64,000 nucleotides of DNA from Verrucomicrobiota bacterium (lineage in GTDB: Bacteria; Verrucomicrobiota; Verrucomicrobiia; Opitutales; UBA953), in NCBI GenBank assembly GCA_014193315.1, contig BJHS01000001.1, forward strand, positions 1 through 64,000, in the 5' to 3' direction. Positions 42,984-51,783 of the stretch are shown here, one piece after another. Both the position numbers and the translations under genes were made by a program. The notes below the pieces were generated by a model. The model was not told the origin of the DNA. It saw only the letters and a list, made by a program, of their open reading frames with translations, and searched no databases. Each line of letters opens with the position of its first letter. Within the stretch, counting starts at the first letter, position 1.

Positions 42984-44718
42984 GAGGGTGAGGGTAATAG
43001 GAGCTCCAGAGGACGTGCCGCAGGCGGTAGTCCGGGTCGAGTTGGCGCTTCAGAGCGAAGAGTTCGCGGGCGCGGGGGTAGGCTCGGTGGAATTGGTCCG
43101 GGGTCGCATGTGCCTGGTAGGGCAGGTAGTACGTTCCCCCCAGGGTGAGCGCGGCCTCGATCAGTTCGCGCGTCCAGACGGCGACGGCGCCGCGGGCGCT
43201 CAGGGTGGTGTCTTGTTTGTGGTAGATGACGAAGGCGAAGACCTCTTCGCGGGCCCAGGACAGGAGCGTGCCGGGGTCGGGCAGGGCGTGGCGGATCGAG
43301 ATGTTGAGGATCTTGACGTGATGGCGCGTGAGGATTTCCGTCAGCCGGTCGGCGTAAGCATCGAAATGGCGGACCGGGATGAAGTACTCCTGCAACACGT
43401 AGGTGTCGGCCTGTCGCGATTTCGGCTCCAGTTCCGCCACGTCGTAGCCGGCTTCGTAGTTGCGCCAATAAACGCGATTGCGGAAGAAGAAGACCGGGTC
43501 GAACAGGTGTTCTCGCCGCCAGTGGCCACCCGGGGTCTCCGTGTAGGCCCAGATGAAGTAGCGCATGGCCGGGTACGCGGCGTTCAAGGGCATCAGCCGC
43601 GTGGGGGTCGTCGGGGTCCGTTCGGTCTTCCGCCAGGTGACGGAGTTGACCCGGCGATAGTCCGGCGGGTACATGTCGCCGTTGTGCAGGACGGTGAGCG
43701 GGTCGTCGCGGACCTCCGTCCGGAAGTGCCGGGCGTAATCGGCGCGTGCCAGCTTCCGGTTGGTGCATTCGATGGCTGTGTTGTCGGCGAGATCCAGCTC
43801 GGCCTCGACGATGATCCCGATGGCGCCGTAGCCGCCGATCGCGGCGAAGAAAATCTCGGGGTTCTCCGTCCGGCTGGCCCGACGCACGCTGCCGTCCGCC
43901 AGCATCACCTCGATCCGGCGGACCGAAAGGACGGCCGGCCCGAAGCCGATGTAACGTCCGTGGGCGTTGACGCTCAACGCCCCGCCGACGGTGAAGTTGG
44001 CGTAGGTCTGCATGATCTTCACGCTCAGCCCGTGCGGGTCGATGTGGCGCTGGATGTCGCACCAGCGCGCCCCGGCTTGCACGCGGATCCACTTCTGCTC
44101 GGGGGAGAAAGCGGTGACCGCGTTGAGCCCGCGCAGGTCGAGGTGCAGGCTGCCCGGGCTGGCGGTCTGCCCGCCCATGCTGAACCGTCCGCCGCCGATC
44201 GAGACCGGCCCCGTAGTCTGGCTGAGGAGCGCCCGCAAGGCGGCGAGGGTGGTCGGTCGCTCGACCTTCGAGACGACGATGGGGTGCAGCCCGGTGACTT
44301 CGTTGATGATCACGCCGTCCCCGGAGGCGCAGGGTTGGCCTCCGTCATTGCGGAGATAATCCTCGGCCGCGTCCCGAGCCGGGCCGTAGGCGTTGGCTCC
44401 TGCCTGCGCGCCTCGGATGAGTAGTTGCCAGCCGAGCCAAACCAGGCCGAGCACCGGGATGACGATGACGAGCAGCCACCTGCCGGAGCGTCCCCGGTCA
44501 TGCAGGCGTTTGGTCGAGGTCGCGAAGAGGCCCCACAGGAGGATCAGGTTCAGGAACCAAGGCGGCGATGACCCCAAGGTCAGGGTCAGTCCGCGCAAGA
44601 GGAGGTAGAACGCGCTCAGCAGGAACAGCACGCCGTGGAAGTATTCCACGCGACCGATGCGACCTCGGAGCGTGAAGAGCAGGTAGGTTAGCGGAATCTG
44701 GCGACGCAGGTCAGGCAT
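42964..44718 (-). CDS. DUF805 membrane domain fused to FAD-linked oxidoreductase
   Basis: 584 aa. Residues 1-110 form a DUF805-type membrane domain: GRIGRVEYFHGV and TSTKRLHDRGRSGRW, with three to four hydrophobic helices. A short linker leads to a FAD-binding oxidoreductase of the PCMH/vanillyl-alcohol-oxidase type (about 130-584): VSIGGGRFSMGGQ for pyrophosphate binding, then VGGALSVNAHG and IGGYGAIGIIVEAEL. The C-terminus has the QYFIPV-like strand and RQLDPDYRL end seen in L-gulonolactone/D-arabinono-lactone oxidase relatives. The membrane anchor replaces the usual quinone or cytochrome docking, so electrons may go to the membrane (inference). The substrate is unknown. It heads a three-gene unit. 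Confidence 0.87.
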   Translation of the reverse strand: MPDLRRQIPLTYLLFTLRGRIGRVEYFHGVLFLLSAFYLLLRGLTLTLGSSPPWFLNLILLWGLFATSTKRLHDRGRSGRWLLVIVIPVLGLVWLGWQLLIRGAQAGANAYGPARDAAEDYLRNDGGQPCASGDGVIINEVTGLHPIVVSKVERPTTLAALRALLSQTTGPVSIGGGRFSMGGQTASPGSLHLDLRGLNAVTAFSPEQKWIRVQAGARWCDIQRHIDPHGLSVKIMQTYANFTVGGALSVNAHGRYIGFGPAVLSVRRIEVMLADGSVRRASRTENPEIFFAAIGGYGAIGIIVEAELDLADNTAIECTNRKLARADYARHFRTEVRDDPLTVLHNGDMYPPDYRRVNSVTWRKTERTPTTPTRLMPLNAAYPAMRYFIWAYTETPGGHWRREHLFDPVFFFRNRVYWRNYEAGYDVAELEPKSRQADTYVLQEYFIPVRHFDAYADRLTEILTRHHVKILNISIRHALPDPGTLLSWAREEVFAFVIYHKQDTTLSARGAVAVWTRELIEAALTLGGTYYLPYQAHATPDQFHRAYPRARELFALKRQLDPDYRLRHVLWSSYYPHPHDQTSL

Positions 44719-45027
44719 GGACTTCGGGGTGGGGCGGGCCCCCTACGGGGGTGCAGGGAATGATAGGGCAGGCTCATCGGTCAACACGCTTAATCGACGG
44801 CTAGTTTCGTCGCCTGCCCGGTCGGGCAACCCGTTGCCTCCGACCGGCTGAGACGAACTGATGGTGCCCGTGCGAATCTGGCCGGATTATACCTGCTATT
44901 CGCCCGAAGGGTTTATCGATAAAAGTGATGGGGCTTATCGGTCTGATCGATGAGGTGTCGGCGGGCGGACGGCCTCGGGCTTGCCTGCGACGGACGCCTG
45001 GCCATGGTCGAGCAATCACCCTTCGCC
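44719..45027. other. 309-nt divergent intergenic region with a strong hairpin and a palindrome
   Basis: No gene is supported. A near-perfect 13-bp hairpin lies at 44818-44847 (CCGGTCGG-GCAAC and GTTGC-CT-CCGACCGG, 2-nt loop). A perfect 12-nt AT-rich palindrome, TTTATCGATAAA, lies at 44912-44923. Both stand between the minus-strand FAD gene and the plus-strand propeller gene and are candidate regulatory sites. I see no clear promoter. Confidence 0.5.
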
Positions 45028-46071
45028 ATGCGCCTTCTTGTTTGTTTGTGTTGTCTCGCCGCCTTCGCCGAAGACAAGTCGCCGGTCCTCGGGCAGGGCG
45101 ACCTGCGCTACACGGTCGACCTGCGGTGGGCCCAGGCCGACCCCGCAGTCGCCCCGGTGGTCAACGCGCACGCGCTGGCCGAAGGGAAGGATGGCCGCAT
45201 CTACCTGGTGACGGACCACCCGAAGAACGATTTCATCATCTTTGAAAAGGATGGTCGCTACGTTCGCTCAATCAGCGCCGGGCTGGGCGGCGGGCATGGC
45301 CTGGTCATTTTTGAAAAGGACGGCGTGGAGTATCTCGTGCACGTCGACTCCGGTTGGCACATGGCGGCCGAAGGCTGGAATCCCTCCGCCGTCGAGGGGC
45401 GCATCACCTTGCTGACCACCGACGGTCGGGTCATCCGTAAGTTTCCGACGCCGAAGGAACTCGGCTTGAGCGACGGTAAATTCATGCCCTGCGCCGTCGC
45501 CTGGACCCCCGCCGGCACGTTGCTCGTCGCCGATGGTTACGGTTCGAACTTCATTTACGAGTTCACGCTGGAAGGGAAACTGCTCAAGAAGTGGGGTGGG
45601 CCCACCCCGGACGCGGCTAATCTGAGCAACGCCCACGGTATCTCGATCGACCCGGTCGATCCGCGTGGCCCGCTGGTCTGGGTGCCTTCGCGCAGCCAGA
45701 ACCAGCTCAAGGCGTTCACCTTGGAGGGTAAGTATGTCGACACCATCGACTTGCCGGGCGCGTTCGCCGGCCAGCTTTGTTTCCGCGGCGACAAGGTTTA
45801 CACGGCCGTCTGCTGGAGCAAGGACGCCAAGGGGAAGCGCCTCGGGCAGTCGGGTTTCCTGCTCGTGCTGGATCGCGCGACGAAGAAGGTCCTTAGCGCC
45901 CCGGGCGGCAGCGAGCCGAAGTACGTGGATGGCAAGCTCCAGCCGCTCAGTCAGGCGCAGCCCGTCTTCAAGCACGGCCACGACCTCTTCGTCGACTCCG
46001 CCGGTGACATCTACCTTGGCGAATGGAACGCCGCCCGCCGCTACCCGTCGAAATTGACACGGGTCAAATAA
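45028..46071 (+). CDS. Secreted NHL-type six-bladed beta-propeller protein
   Basis: 347 aa from ATG at 45028; an ATG 24 nt upstream is possible. A signal peptide (to about 14) precedes repeated blades of the NHL pattern: VVNAHALAEGKDGRIYLVT, HGLVIFEKDGVEYLVHVD, MPCAVAWTPAGTLLVADGYG, NAHGISIDPVDPRGPLVWV, and HGHDLFVDSAGDIYLGEWN. That fits a six-bladed propeller. Related 6-bladed proteins in Verrucomicrobia and Planctomycetes bind or hydrolyse sugars or act with haem proteins; no catalytic residue is clear. It converges on the hypothetical gene at 46073 with a 1-nt gap. Confidence 0.88.
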   Translation: MRLLVCLCCLAAFAEDKSPVLGQGDLRYTVDLRWAQADPAVAPVVNAHALAEGKDGRIYLVTDHPKNDFIIFEKDGRYVRSISAGLGGGHGLVIFEKDGVEYLVHVDSGWHMAAEGWNPSAVEGRITLLTTDGRVIRKFPTPKELGLSDGKFMPCAVAWTPAGTLLVADGYGSNFIYEFTLEGKLLKKWGGPTPDAANLSNAHGISIDPVDPRGPLVWVPSRSQNQLKAFTLEGKYVDTIDLPGAFAGQLCFRGDKVYTAVCWSKDAKGKRLGQSGFLLVLDRATKKVLSAPGGSEPKYVDGKLQPLSQAQPVFKHGHDLFVDSAGDIYLGEWNAARRYPSKLTRVK

Positions 46072-46072
46072 C

Positions 46073-46768
46073 TCAGCTGATCAGCAGCAGGCGCGGTTCC
46101 CCGGGACGGTTTGCCGGCGCCCGGTGGATGCACGGCGGCACGGGGCTGCCAGGCCAGCGGGTCGCGATGCGCCAAAGCGCGAAGCGTCCGAAGGCGTAAG
46201 GCTGCGCCCCGGGCTGGGGCGCGTAATGGGAGTCGTAGCTGTGCTCCTGCAAGAATTCCGCGAAGCCCGCGTCGTCCGCGCCACCGTACTCATTGAGCAG
46301 CGCCGCGCGGGTCGCAGGTAGGTCGACCTTGAGCCAGGCGTCCTCGTTCGCGAGCCCTTCGCTGCCGGCTCCGTGGTAGGTGCAGAGCCAGGTGTCGACT
46401 TCGACGGGGGCGCTGTCGACGTGGAACGAGGTGACGTCGGTGGGGACGGTGCCGGCGTCTGGTCCACGCACGCAGTCGTAGACGCAGTTCAACGAAGGCG
46501 CGAGGTCATGGGTGCGCAGGAGCTGCTGATCGACGAGCATGGTCTCGGCGGCCAGGCGACCGGCCGGCGTCAGGTCAAGCGCGCGGATGCGTTCGTCGTC
46601 GAGCGGCACGATGCCTTCGCCTGGGCCGAGCTGCGCGATGACCTCTGCGAAATCGCCCGGCTGCGTTCGTTCCCAGCACAGGGCATTCACGCCACCGACG
46701 AAGGGTGTCGCGAGCAATTCGGCGAAGTCCCGGACCCGCCGGACTTGGCTGCGGGCACCCCCGCTCAC
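46073..46768 (-). CDS. Hypothetical protein with dioxygenase-like HxD...H pattern
   Basis: 231 aa, GTG start at 46768 overlapping the parA stop as GTGA. A histidine pair stands out: H-V-D in TSFHVDSAP, then PCIHRAP about 90 residues on, with an Arg close behind (EPRLLLIS at the very end). The H-x-D...H...R spacing resembles Fe(II)/2-oxoglutarate oxygenases, but the fold is not proven. An aromatic core (WLCTYHGAG; PYAFGRFALWRIATRW) looks well conserved. It is coupled to parA in a fabV-parA-this-gene transcript. I do not recognise the family. Confidence 0.78.
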   Translation of the reverse strand: MSGGARSQVRRVRDFAELLATPFVGGVNALCWERTQPGDFAEVIAQLGPGEGIVPLDDERIRALDLTPAGRLAAETMLVDQQLLRTHDLAPSLNCVYDCVRGPDAGTVPTDVTSFHVDSAPVEVDTWLCTYHGAGSEGLANEDAWLKVDLPATRAALLNEYGGADDAGFAEFLQEHSYDSHYAPQPGAQPYAFGRFALWRIATRWPGSPVPPCIHRAPANRPGEPRLLLIS

Positions 46769-47550
46769 TTCAGGCCGAATCGCGCGATGAACTCCTTGGC
46801 CAGGGCCTCATACGCGACGGCGCCGGGGGAATGGACGTCGTACTGGAAGATGGTCTGGCCGTGGCTCGGGCACTCGGAAAGGCGGATGGTGCGCGGAATC
46901 ATCGTCTCCATGACCAGGGCGGGGAAGTGGGTCTTCACTTCCTCGACGACTTGGCGCGAGAGCTTGGTCCGCACGTCATACATCGTCATCACGATACCGC
47001 CGAGGGCGAGTTTGTCGGTGGCGCCGGCGGTCTTAAGTTGGTCGACGACGCCGACGATTTGGCCGAGGCCTTCCATCGCGAGGTACTCGGTCTGCAACGT
47101 GACGAATAGGAAGTCGGCCGCGCTCAGTGCGTTCATCGAGAGCATCCCCAGGGCGGGCGGGCAGTCGATGAGGATGGCGCGGTATTGGCCGGCGGTGATG
47201 AGCGGGGCGAGCGCGGCGCGCATCCGGCCCAGGTAGTTCTCGGCCTGAGCGAGCTCGGATTCCACCGCGGCGAGGTCGAGCTCGGAGGGGATGAGGTCGA
47301 GGTGCTCCGTGGAAGTCGGGATGACCATGTCCGCGGCCAAGGCTTCGCCGTGGAGCACGCGGTACATCGAACGGCCTTCGGTCTTCTCGAGGCCCAGGGC
47401 GCTGGTGGCGTTAGCCTGGGCGTCGAGGTCGATGAGCAGGGTGGGGAGGCCGAGGCGGGCGAGGCCAGCCGCGAGGTTCACGGCGGTGGTCGTCTTGCCG
47501 ACGCCCCCCTTCTGATTCGCGATGGCGAAGACCTTGGTCACGTCAGGCAT
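46765..47550 (-). CDS. ParA/Soj-family partition ATPase
   Basis: 261 aa. It has the deviant Walker A KGGVGKTT (IANQKGGVGKTTTAVNLAAGLA), Walker A' IDLDAQANAT and a strand ILIDCPPALGMLS. The classic chromosomal ParA length and C-terminus (RLSECPSHGQTIFQYD) are present. In chromosome segregation it works with ParB on parS sites, but no parB lies next to it here. The start overlaps fabV by 8 nt, and the stop overlaps the next gene by 4 nt. It may still act with a ParB encoded elsewhere. Confidence 0.93.
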   Translation of the reverse strand: MPDVTKVFAIANQKGGVGKTTTAVNLAAGLARLGLPTLLIDLDAQANATSALGLEKTEGRSMYRVLHGEALAADMVIPTSTEHLDLIPSELDLAAVESELAQAENYLGRMRAALAPLITAGQYRAILIDCPPALGMLSMNALSAADFLFVTLQTEYLAMEGLGQIVGVVDQLKTAGATDKLALGGIVMTMYDVRTKLSRQVVEEVKTHFPALVMETMIPRTIRLSECPSHGQTIFQYDVHSPGAVAYEALAKEFIARFGLK

Positions 47551-48745
47551 CCTCGATGGGGCGTTCGACCTCGGTCGGCGCTTCGTAATCGACCCCGGCG
47601 ACGCCGAAACCGAAGTTCTTCAGGAAGTCGGACTGGTAGCCGGCGAAGTCGGCGTGCGCGTCGAAGGTCTCGGTGGTGACCTGCGGCCAGATATCGAAGA
47701 CCGCCTTTTGCACGTCGGGCGCCATCTCCCGGTCGTCGATGCGGACGCGGCCCTGCTCGTCGAAGTCGAGGGCGTTGCCGTTATACATCTGCTGCTCGAA
47801 GAGACGCTGGATCTGCTCGATGCAGCCTTCATGCGTGCCCTTGGCCTTCATGATCTTGAACAGCAGCGAGACGTAGAGCGGGACGACGGGGATGGCGGAG
47901 CTGGCCTGCGTGACGACGGCCTTGTTCACCGAGACGAAGGCGCGGCCGCGATGCAGTTTCATCAAGGCGTCGATCTTGCGGCCGGCGCGCTCGAGGTCCT
48001 CCTTGGCCTTGCCGATGGTGCCGTCCTTATAGATCGGCCAAGTGACCTGCGGGCCGATGTAGGAGTAGGCGACCGTCTGGCAGCCTTCCTTCAGGACGCC
48101 AGCGCCGTCGAGGGCGTTCATCCAGAGCTCCCAGTCCTCGCCGCCCATGACCTTGACCGTCTGCGCGATGTCGTCCGCCGAGGCGGTCTCGAGGGTGACC
48201 TCGTTCACGACCTTCTTGTCGGTGTCGAGGTTCTTGGCGTGGAAAGCGGCGCCGGTCGGCTTGAGCGCGGACTTGTAGGTGACGCCGTCGGGCGCCGTAC
48301 GGCGCGGCGAGGCGAGGGAGTAGACGACGAGGTCGATCTTGCCGCCGGGCATCTTCGCCTTGATGTCGGCGATGACCTGGGCCTTGAGCTCCGCCGAGAA
48401 GGCGTCGCCGTTGAGCGAGAAGGCCTTGAGGCCGGCTTGCTTCGCCGTGGCGTGGAAGCCGGTGGTGTTGTACCAGCCCGGCGAGCCGGGCTTGTCGCCT
48501 TCGCCGTTGCGTTCGAAGAAGACGCCGAGCGTGGCCGCGCCGGAACCGAAGGCGGCCGCGATACGGGAGGAGAGGCCGTAGCCGGTGGAAGCGCCGATGA
48601 CCAGGACCGATTTCGGGCCGTCCTTGAGGGCCGGGCGCGAGCGCACATGGGCGATCTGTTCCCGGACGTGGGCGGCACAACCCTCGGGGTGCGCGGTGAT
48701 GCAAATGAACCCACGGACGCGGGGCTTCAGGACTTGCTGGGACAT
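47543..48745 (-). CDS. fabV: Trans-2-enoyl-ACP/CoA reductase FabV
   Basis: 400 aa from ATG at 48745; frames further upstream run into the divergent aminotransferase leader. FabV features are visible: KPRVRGFICITAHPEGC at the N-terminus, the NADH-binding GASTGYGLSSRIAAAF, and the long-spaced Y-x8-K active site (YKDGTIGKAK, about 240-249). Length matches FabV (about 400). It performs the last reduction in fatty-acid elongation and tends to replace FabI. It heads a transcript with parA, an unrelated gene, which suggests coupling of growth and segregation genes by chance or regulation. Confidence 0.96.
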   Translation of the reverse strand: MSQQVLKPRVRGFICITAHPEGCAAHVREQIAHVRSRPALKDGPKSVLVIGASTGYGLSSRIAAAFGSGAATLGVFFERNGEGDKPGSPGWYNTTGFHATAKQAGLKAFSLNGDAFSAELKAQVIADIKAKMPGGKIDLVVYSLASPRRTAPDGVTYKSALKPTGAAFHAKNLDTDKKVVNEVTLETASADDIAQTVKVMGGEDWELWMNALDGAGVLKEGCQTVAYSYIGPQVTWPIYKDGTIGKAKEDLERAGRKIDALMKLHRGRAFVSVNKAVVTQASSAIPVVPLYVSLLFKIMKAKGTHEGCIEQIQRLFEQQMYNGNALDFDEQGRVRIDDREMAPDVQKAVFDIWPQVTTETFDAHADFAGYQSDFLKNFGFGVAGVDYEAPTEVERPIEDA

Positions 48746-48881
48746 AGCGACACCTTTGGAGGGGGAGGGGATGAGTTCAATCTGGAATTGGGTGGCCAAG
48801 TCGGAGGGGGACCGGTGGTGGCTGGCGCTGGGCGCCGCCTTTTGCCTCGCTTGTCCCTTCTTGTTGCCGACTCTTCCGCCC

Positions 48882-50051
48882 ATGTTTAGTTCGAGACTCT
48901 CTTTCGCCGACACGACCAATGCCCTCAGCAAGGCGAAGGAGAAGCGGCTCGCGGATGGTCTGCCGCTTGTCGACCTAGCGGACTCCAATCCGGCCAACGC
49001 CGGGTTCGCTTGGTCGGCCGCCGAGCTCGGCCCCCTGTTGCGCCGCGATGGCATCCAGCGCCAAGATCCCGACCCCCGCGGCCTCCCCGCGGCCCGCACC
49101 GCCATCGCGGATTACTACCTTGCCCGTGGTCAGCGCGTGCCGTTGGACCGCATCTTCCTTTCCTCCAGCACGAGCGAGGCTTACGCCTGGGTCTTCAAGC
49201 TCCTCTGTAATCCCGGCGACGAACTGCTCGTCCCGGAGCCGGCCTACCCGCTGCTGGAGGTCATCGCCGCGCTGGAGGGCGTGACCTTGCGTCCGTATCG
49301 GCTGGCCCAGCTCGCGGGGGAGTGGGTCATCGATACGGCGACCCTCACGATGGGTCGCCAGACTCGGGGGATCCTCTGCATCAACCCGTCCAACCCGACC
49401 GGGGCCTTCGTCGGCCGTCGGGATCGGGATGTCCTCCGCGGGTTCGCGCTCAAGCATGGGCTCGCCCTGATCTGCGATGAAGTCTTCCTGGATTACCCCG
49501 CCGAAGGCGTCGCTTCACCCGGCACCTGGGTGGGCGAGACGCAGGTCCCGATGTTCGTCCTCAGCGGCCTGTCGAAGGTCGCCCTGACGCCGCAGCTCAA
49601 GCTCGCTTGGGTCGTGGTAGCCGGCGCCCCGGAATTCGTCCGCGAGGCTGGCCGTCGCTTGGAGCACATCGCCGATGCCTTCCTTTCGGTGAACACCCCG
49701 GTCCAGCTGGCCGCTTCCGACCTTCTGCGCCGGGCCGAACCGCTGCGCGCGGCCGTCCGGGCCCGGGTCGCCCAGAACGAGGCGGCGCTGCGGACCTGGG
49801 TCACCGTTGCCGGCCAGCGTTGCACCGTTTACCCCCGTCCGGCCGGCTGGACCGCGATCCTCGGCTTGCCTCCCGGGGTCGCGGAGGAGCGTTTCCTGCT
49901 TCGCGGGGTGGAGGAGGGGGTCTGGGCTCACCCGGGTTATTTCTATGGCCTCCCGGAGAGCACCCCGAGCGTGGTTTTAAGCCTTTTGACCAATCCAGAC
50001 GCCTTTTCGCAGGGGCTCGCGGCCCTGGATAAAGCCCTGCGGCGGAGCTGA
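48882..50051 (+). CDS. PLP-dependent class I/II aminotransferase
   Basis: 389 aa from ATG at 48882. The PLP lysine lies in LSGLSKVALTPQLKLAWV (the S-x-x-K motif). Family features include LADSNPANAGF, a cofactor-phosphate strand FLSSSTSEAY, NPSNPTGAF and CDEVFLDYP. It resembles the aspartate/alanine-type aminotransferases; the substrate is not readable. It is divergent from fabV. A 71-nt gap leads to rpmB. Confidence 0.9.
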   Translation: MFSSRLSFADTTNALSKAKEKRLADGLPLVDLADSNPANAGFAWSAAELGPLLRRDGIQRQDPDPRGLPAARTAIADYYLARGQRVPLDRIFLSSSTSEAYAWVFKLLCNPGDELLVPEPAYPLLEVIAALEGVTLRPYRLAQLAGEWVIDTATLTMGRQTRGILCINPSNPTGAFVGRRDRDVLRGFALKHGLALICDEVFLDYPAEGVASPGTWVGETQVPMFVLSGLSKVALTPQLKLAWVVVAGAPEFVREAGRRLEHIADAFLSVNTPVQLAASDLLRRAEPLRAAVRARVAQNEAALRTWVTVAGQRCTVYPRPAGWTAILGLPPGVAEERFLLRGVEEGVWAHPGYFYGLPESTPSVVLSLLTNPDAFSQGLAALDKALRRS

Positions 50052-50122
50052 GGGGGCAAATACCGCTTGCCAAGCGTCCCCGCAGTCCTTTGCTCCGACT
50101 TTCCTAAAGGAGCTCGAACACC

Positions 50123-50353
50123 ATGTCCCGTATCTGCAGCGTCACCGGCAAGCGCCCCGTCAAGGGCCGCCGCATCATCCACCGCGGTCAGTCCAAGAAA
50201 AGCGGCGGCATCGGCTTCCAGCTGGTCAAGCAGACCAAGCGCGTGTTCCGTCCGAACGTCCAGCGCATCCGCGTCCTGCAGCCCAACGGTAGCGTGAAGC
50301 GCCAGTGGGTTTCGGTCAAGGCCCTCAAGGCCGGCCTCGTCACCAAGGCCTAA
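50123..50353 (+). CDS. rpmB: Ribosomal protein bL28
   Basis: 76 aa, strongly basic. The N-terminal MSRICSVTGKRPVKG and the VSVKALKAGLV end are typical of bL28. A good ribosome-binding site, AAAGGAG, lies at 50106-50112, 10 nt before ATG. It has its own terminator, so it is likely monocistronic. Confidence 0.97.
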   Translation: MSRICSVTGKRPVKGRRIIHRGQSKKSGGIGFQLVKQTKRVFRPNVQRIRVLQPNGSVKRQWVSVKALKAGLVTKA

Positions 50354-50380
50354 GCCCTGCCTCCCCGGGAACTCGAATCG

Positions 50381-50404
50381 CCCGCCGACCTCGGCGGGCT
50401 TTTT
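50381..50404 (+). terminator. Rho-independent terminator of rpmB
   Basis: An 8-bp stem CCCGCCGA/TCGGCGGG with a 2-nt CC loop (likely a 4-nt loop in practice) is followed by CTTTTTC, 28 nt after the rpmB stop. Confidence 0.88.
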
Positions 50405-50516
50405 CGTGCCCAGTCGGTCAGCGTCACCGGGCCAGTAACCTTCGGTTGGGCTGGGGCAGGCGGGTATCCAGCGGAGTGTCGCCCGAAAGGAGCAAGGCTC
50501 CGAAGCATCCCGGCGG

Positions 50517-50927
50517 TTAAGGGGGCGGGAGGAGGACGAACTTCTGCCAAAGGACCGTGCCCCAGACGGCCAGGGCGATCACGATGGTCAGGAAGACGGC
50601 GGCGCTGCCCATGTCCTTGGCCCGTTTGGCCAACGGGTGACGCTCCAATGAGATGTGGTCGGTGTTCGCCTCGATGGCGGAGTTGATCAGCTCAACGATG
50701 AGGATGAGCTGGAGCACCGCGAAGAGCAGGGCCCGCTCCGGCAGGGTCACGGGGACCAACCAAGCGACGATCGAAAGGGGGATCACCACGCAGAGTTCCT
50801 GTTTGAACGCTTCCTCGTGCTTGGCCGCGGCGCACAGGCCATCCCAGGTGTAGCGGAGCGCCTTGACGATGCGGTTCAGCCCGCCCTTGGATTTCATCGC
50901 CTCGCCGTAAGGCTCCGGGGTTTGCAT
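50517..50927 (-). CDS. dgkA: Diacylglycerol/undecaprenol kinase (DgkA family)
   Basis: 136 aa. Three membrane helices and the family motifs HEEAFKQELCVV, ELINSAIEANTDHIS and AKRAKDMGSAAVFL are visible, the Glu residues being active-site. The cytoplasmic N-terminus is a little longer than usual. It phosphorylates diacylglycerol or undecaprenol at the inner membrane. It sits alone between rpmB and rpoZ, converging on rpmB. Confidence 0.94.
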   Translation of the reverse strand: MQTPEPYGEAMKSKGGLNRIVKALRYTWDGLCAAAKHEEAFKQELCVVIPLSIVAWLVPVTLPERALLFAVLQLILIVELINSAIEANTDHISLERHPLAKRAKDMGSAAVFLTIVIALAVWGTVLWQKFVLLPPP

Positions 50928-51045
50928 GGTGGGGTCTTATTGCCTCCAAAAACCTAGCGCAAAGGCATTTTTAGGGGGTCCAGAAAGCGCTTGCCAGAGG
51001 GGGGGTCTGCCTTAGGTTTATTGGTTCCCTAGTCGGAAAACCACC

Positions 51046-51264
51046 ATGCGCGACGAATACCTCCAAGAAGCCCGGAAGAAAATCACCGATCCGAATATCC
51101 TGATCAATGTCGTCTCGAAGCGCGTCAAGCAGCTCCGCAGCGGAGCGAACCCCCTCGTCGAATCCCTGGAAAAGCTCGCCCTCGAGGACATCGCCCTGCG
51201 CGAAATCATCGAAGACCGCATCACTTGGGAGTTCGCTCCCGAGGAGCCGACCGCTCAGGCCTAA
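51046..51264 (+). CDS. rpoZ: RNA polymerase omega subunit
   Basis: 72 aa. It carries the omega pattern: NVVSKRVKQLRSGANPLVE near the middle and LALEDIALREIIEDRI, the helices that clasp beta-prime. It is of standard short length. A TTGCCA box at 50991-50996 upstream could be a -35, but the -10 is unclear. It precedes smpB by 51 nt. Confidence 0.88.
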   Translation: MRDEYLQEARKKITDPNILINVVSKRVKQLRSGANPLVESLEKLALEDIALREIIEDRITWEFAPEEPTAQA

Positions 51265-51315
51265 CGCCTGCCCGGTTCCCCCGGGGTCGCCGGCGCGACG
51301 CCTTCCCGTTTACCG

Positions 51316-51783
51316 ATGGCCGCTCGCCGCGAACAAACCTTGCCTGAGGTCAGCAACCCTAAGGCGGGGCGTGACTATTTCATCGGCCCGACCTACGAGG
51401 CCGGCCTGATGCTGCTCGGCACCGAGGTCAAGGCCCTGCGCCTCGGCCGCGCGAACATCGCCGACGCCTTCATCCGCATCAGCCCGAAAGGGCCGGTGCT
51501 CTACCATGCGCACATCGCCGAGTATGATTTCGGCAACCTGAACAACCACGCGACCTACCGCCCGCGCAAGTTGCTGCTCAAGCAGGCCGAAATCGCCAAG
51601 ATCACGGCGGAGGTGCAGTCAGGCGGCTCCGCCATCGTGCCCTTGAAAATCTACTTCAAGCACGGCTTGGCCAAGTGCCTCCTCGCGGTTGGTAAGGGCA
51701 AGAAGCAGCACGACAAGCGGCACGACCTCAAGGAACGCGACGCCAAGCGCGAGATTGCACGCGCGATGAGCCGACGGAAGTGA
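51316..51783 (+). CDS. smpB: SsrA-binding protein SmpB
   Basis: 155 aa. The SmpB OB-fold core is present: GTEVKALRLGRANIADAFIRI, EYDFGNLNNHATYRPRKLLL, and the basic C-terminal tail GKGKKQHDKRHDLKERDAKREI that folds on the ribosome. It binds tmRNA and rescues stalled ribosomes. No ssrA gene was found in the window. The stop overlaps trmL as GTGA. Confidence 0.96.
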   Translation: MAARREQTLPEVSNPKAGRDYFIGPTYEAGLMLLGTEVKALRLGRANIADAFIRISPKGPVLYHAHIAEYDFGNLNNHATYRPRKLLLKQAEIAKITAEVQSGGSAIVPLKIYFKHGLAKCLLAVGKGKKQHDKRHDLKERDAKREIARAMSRRK

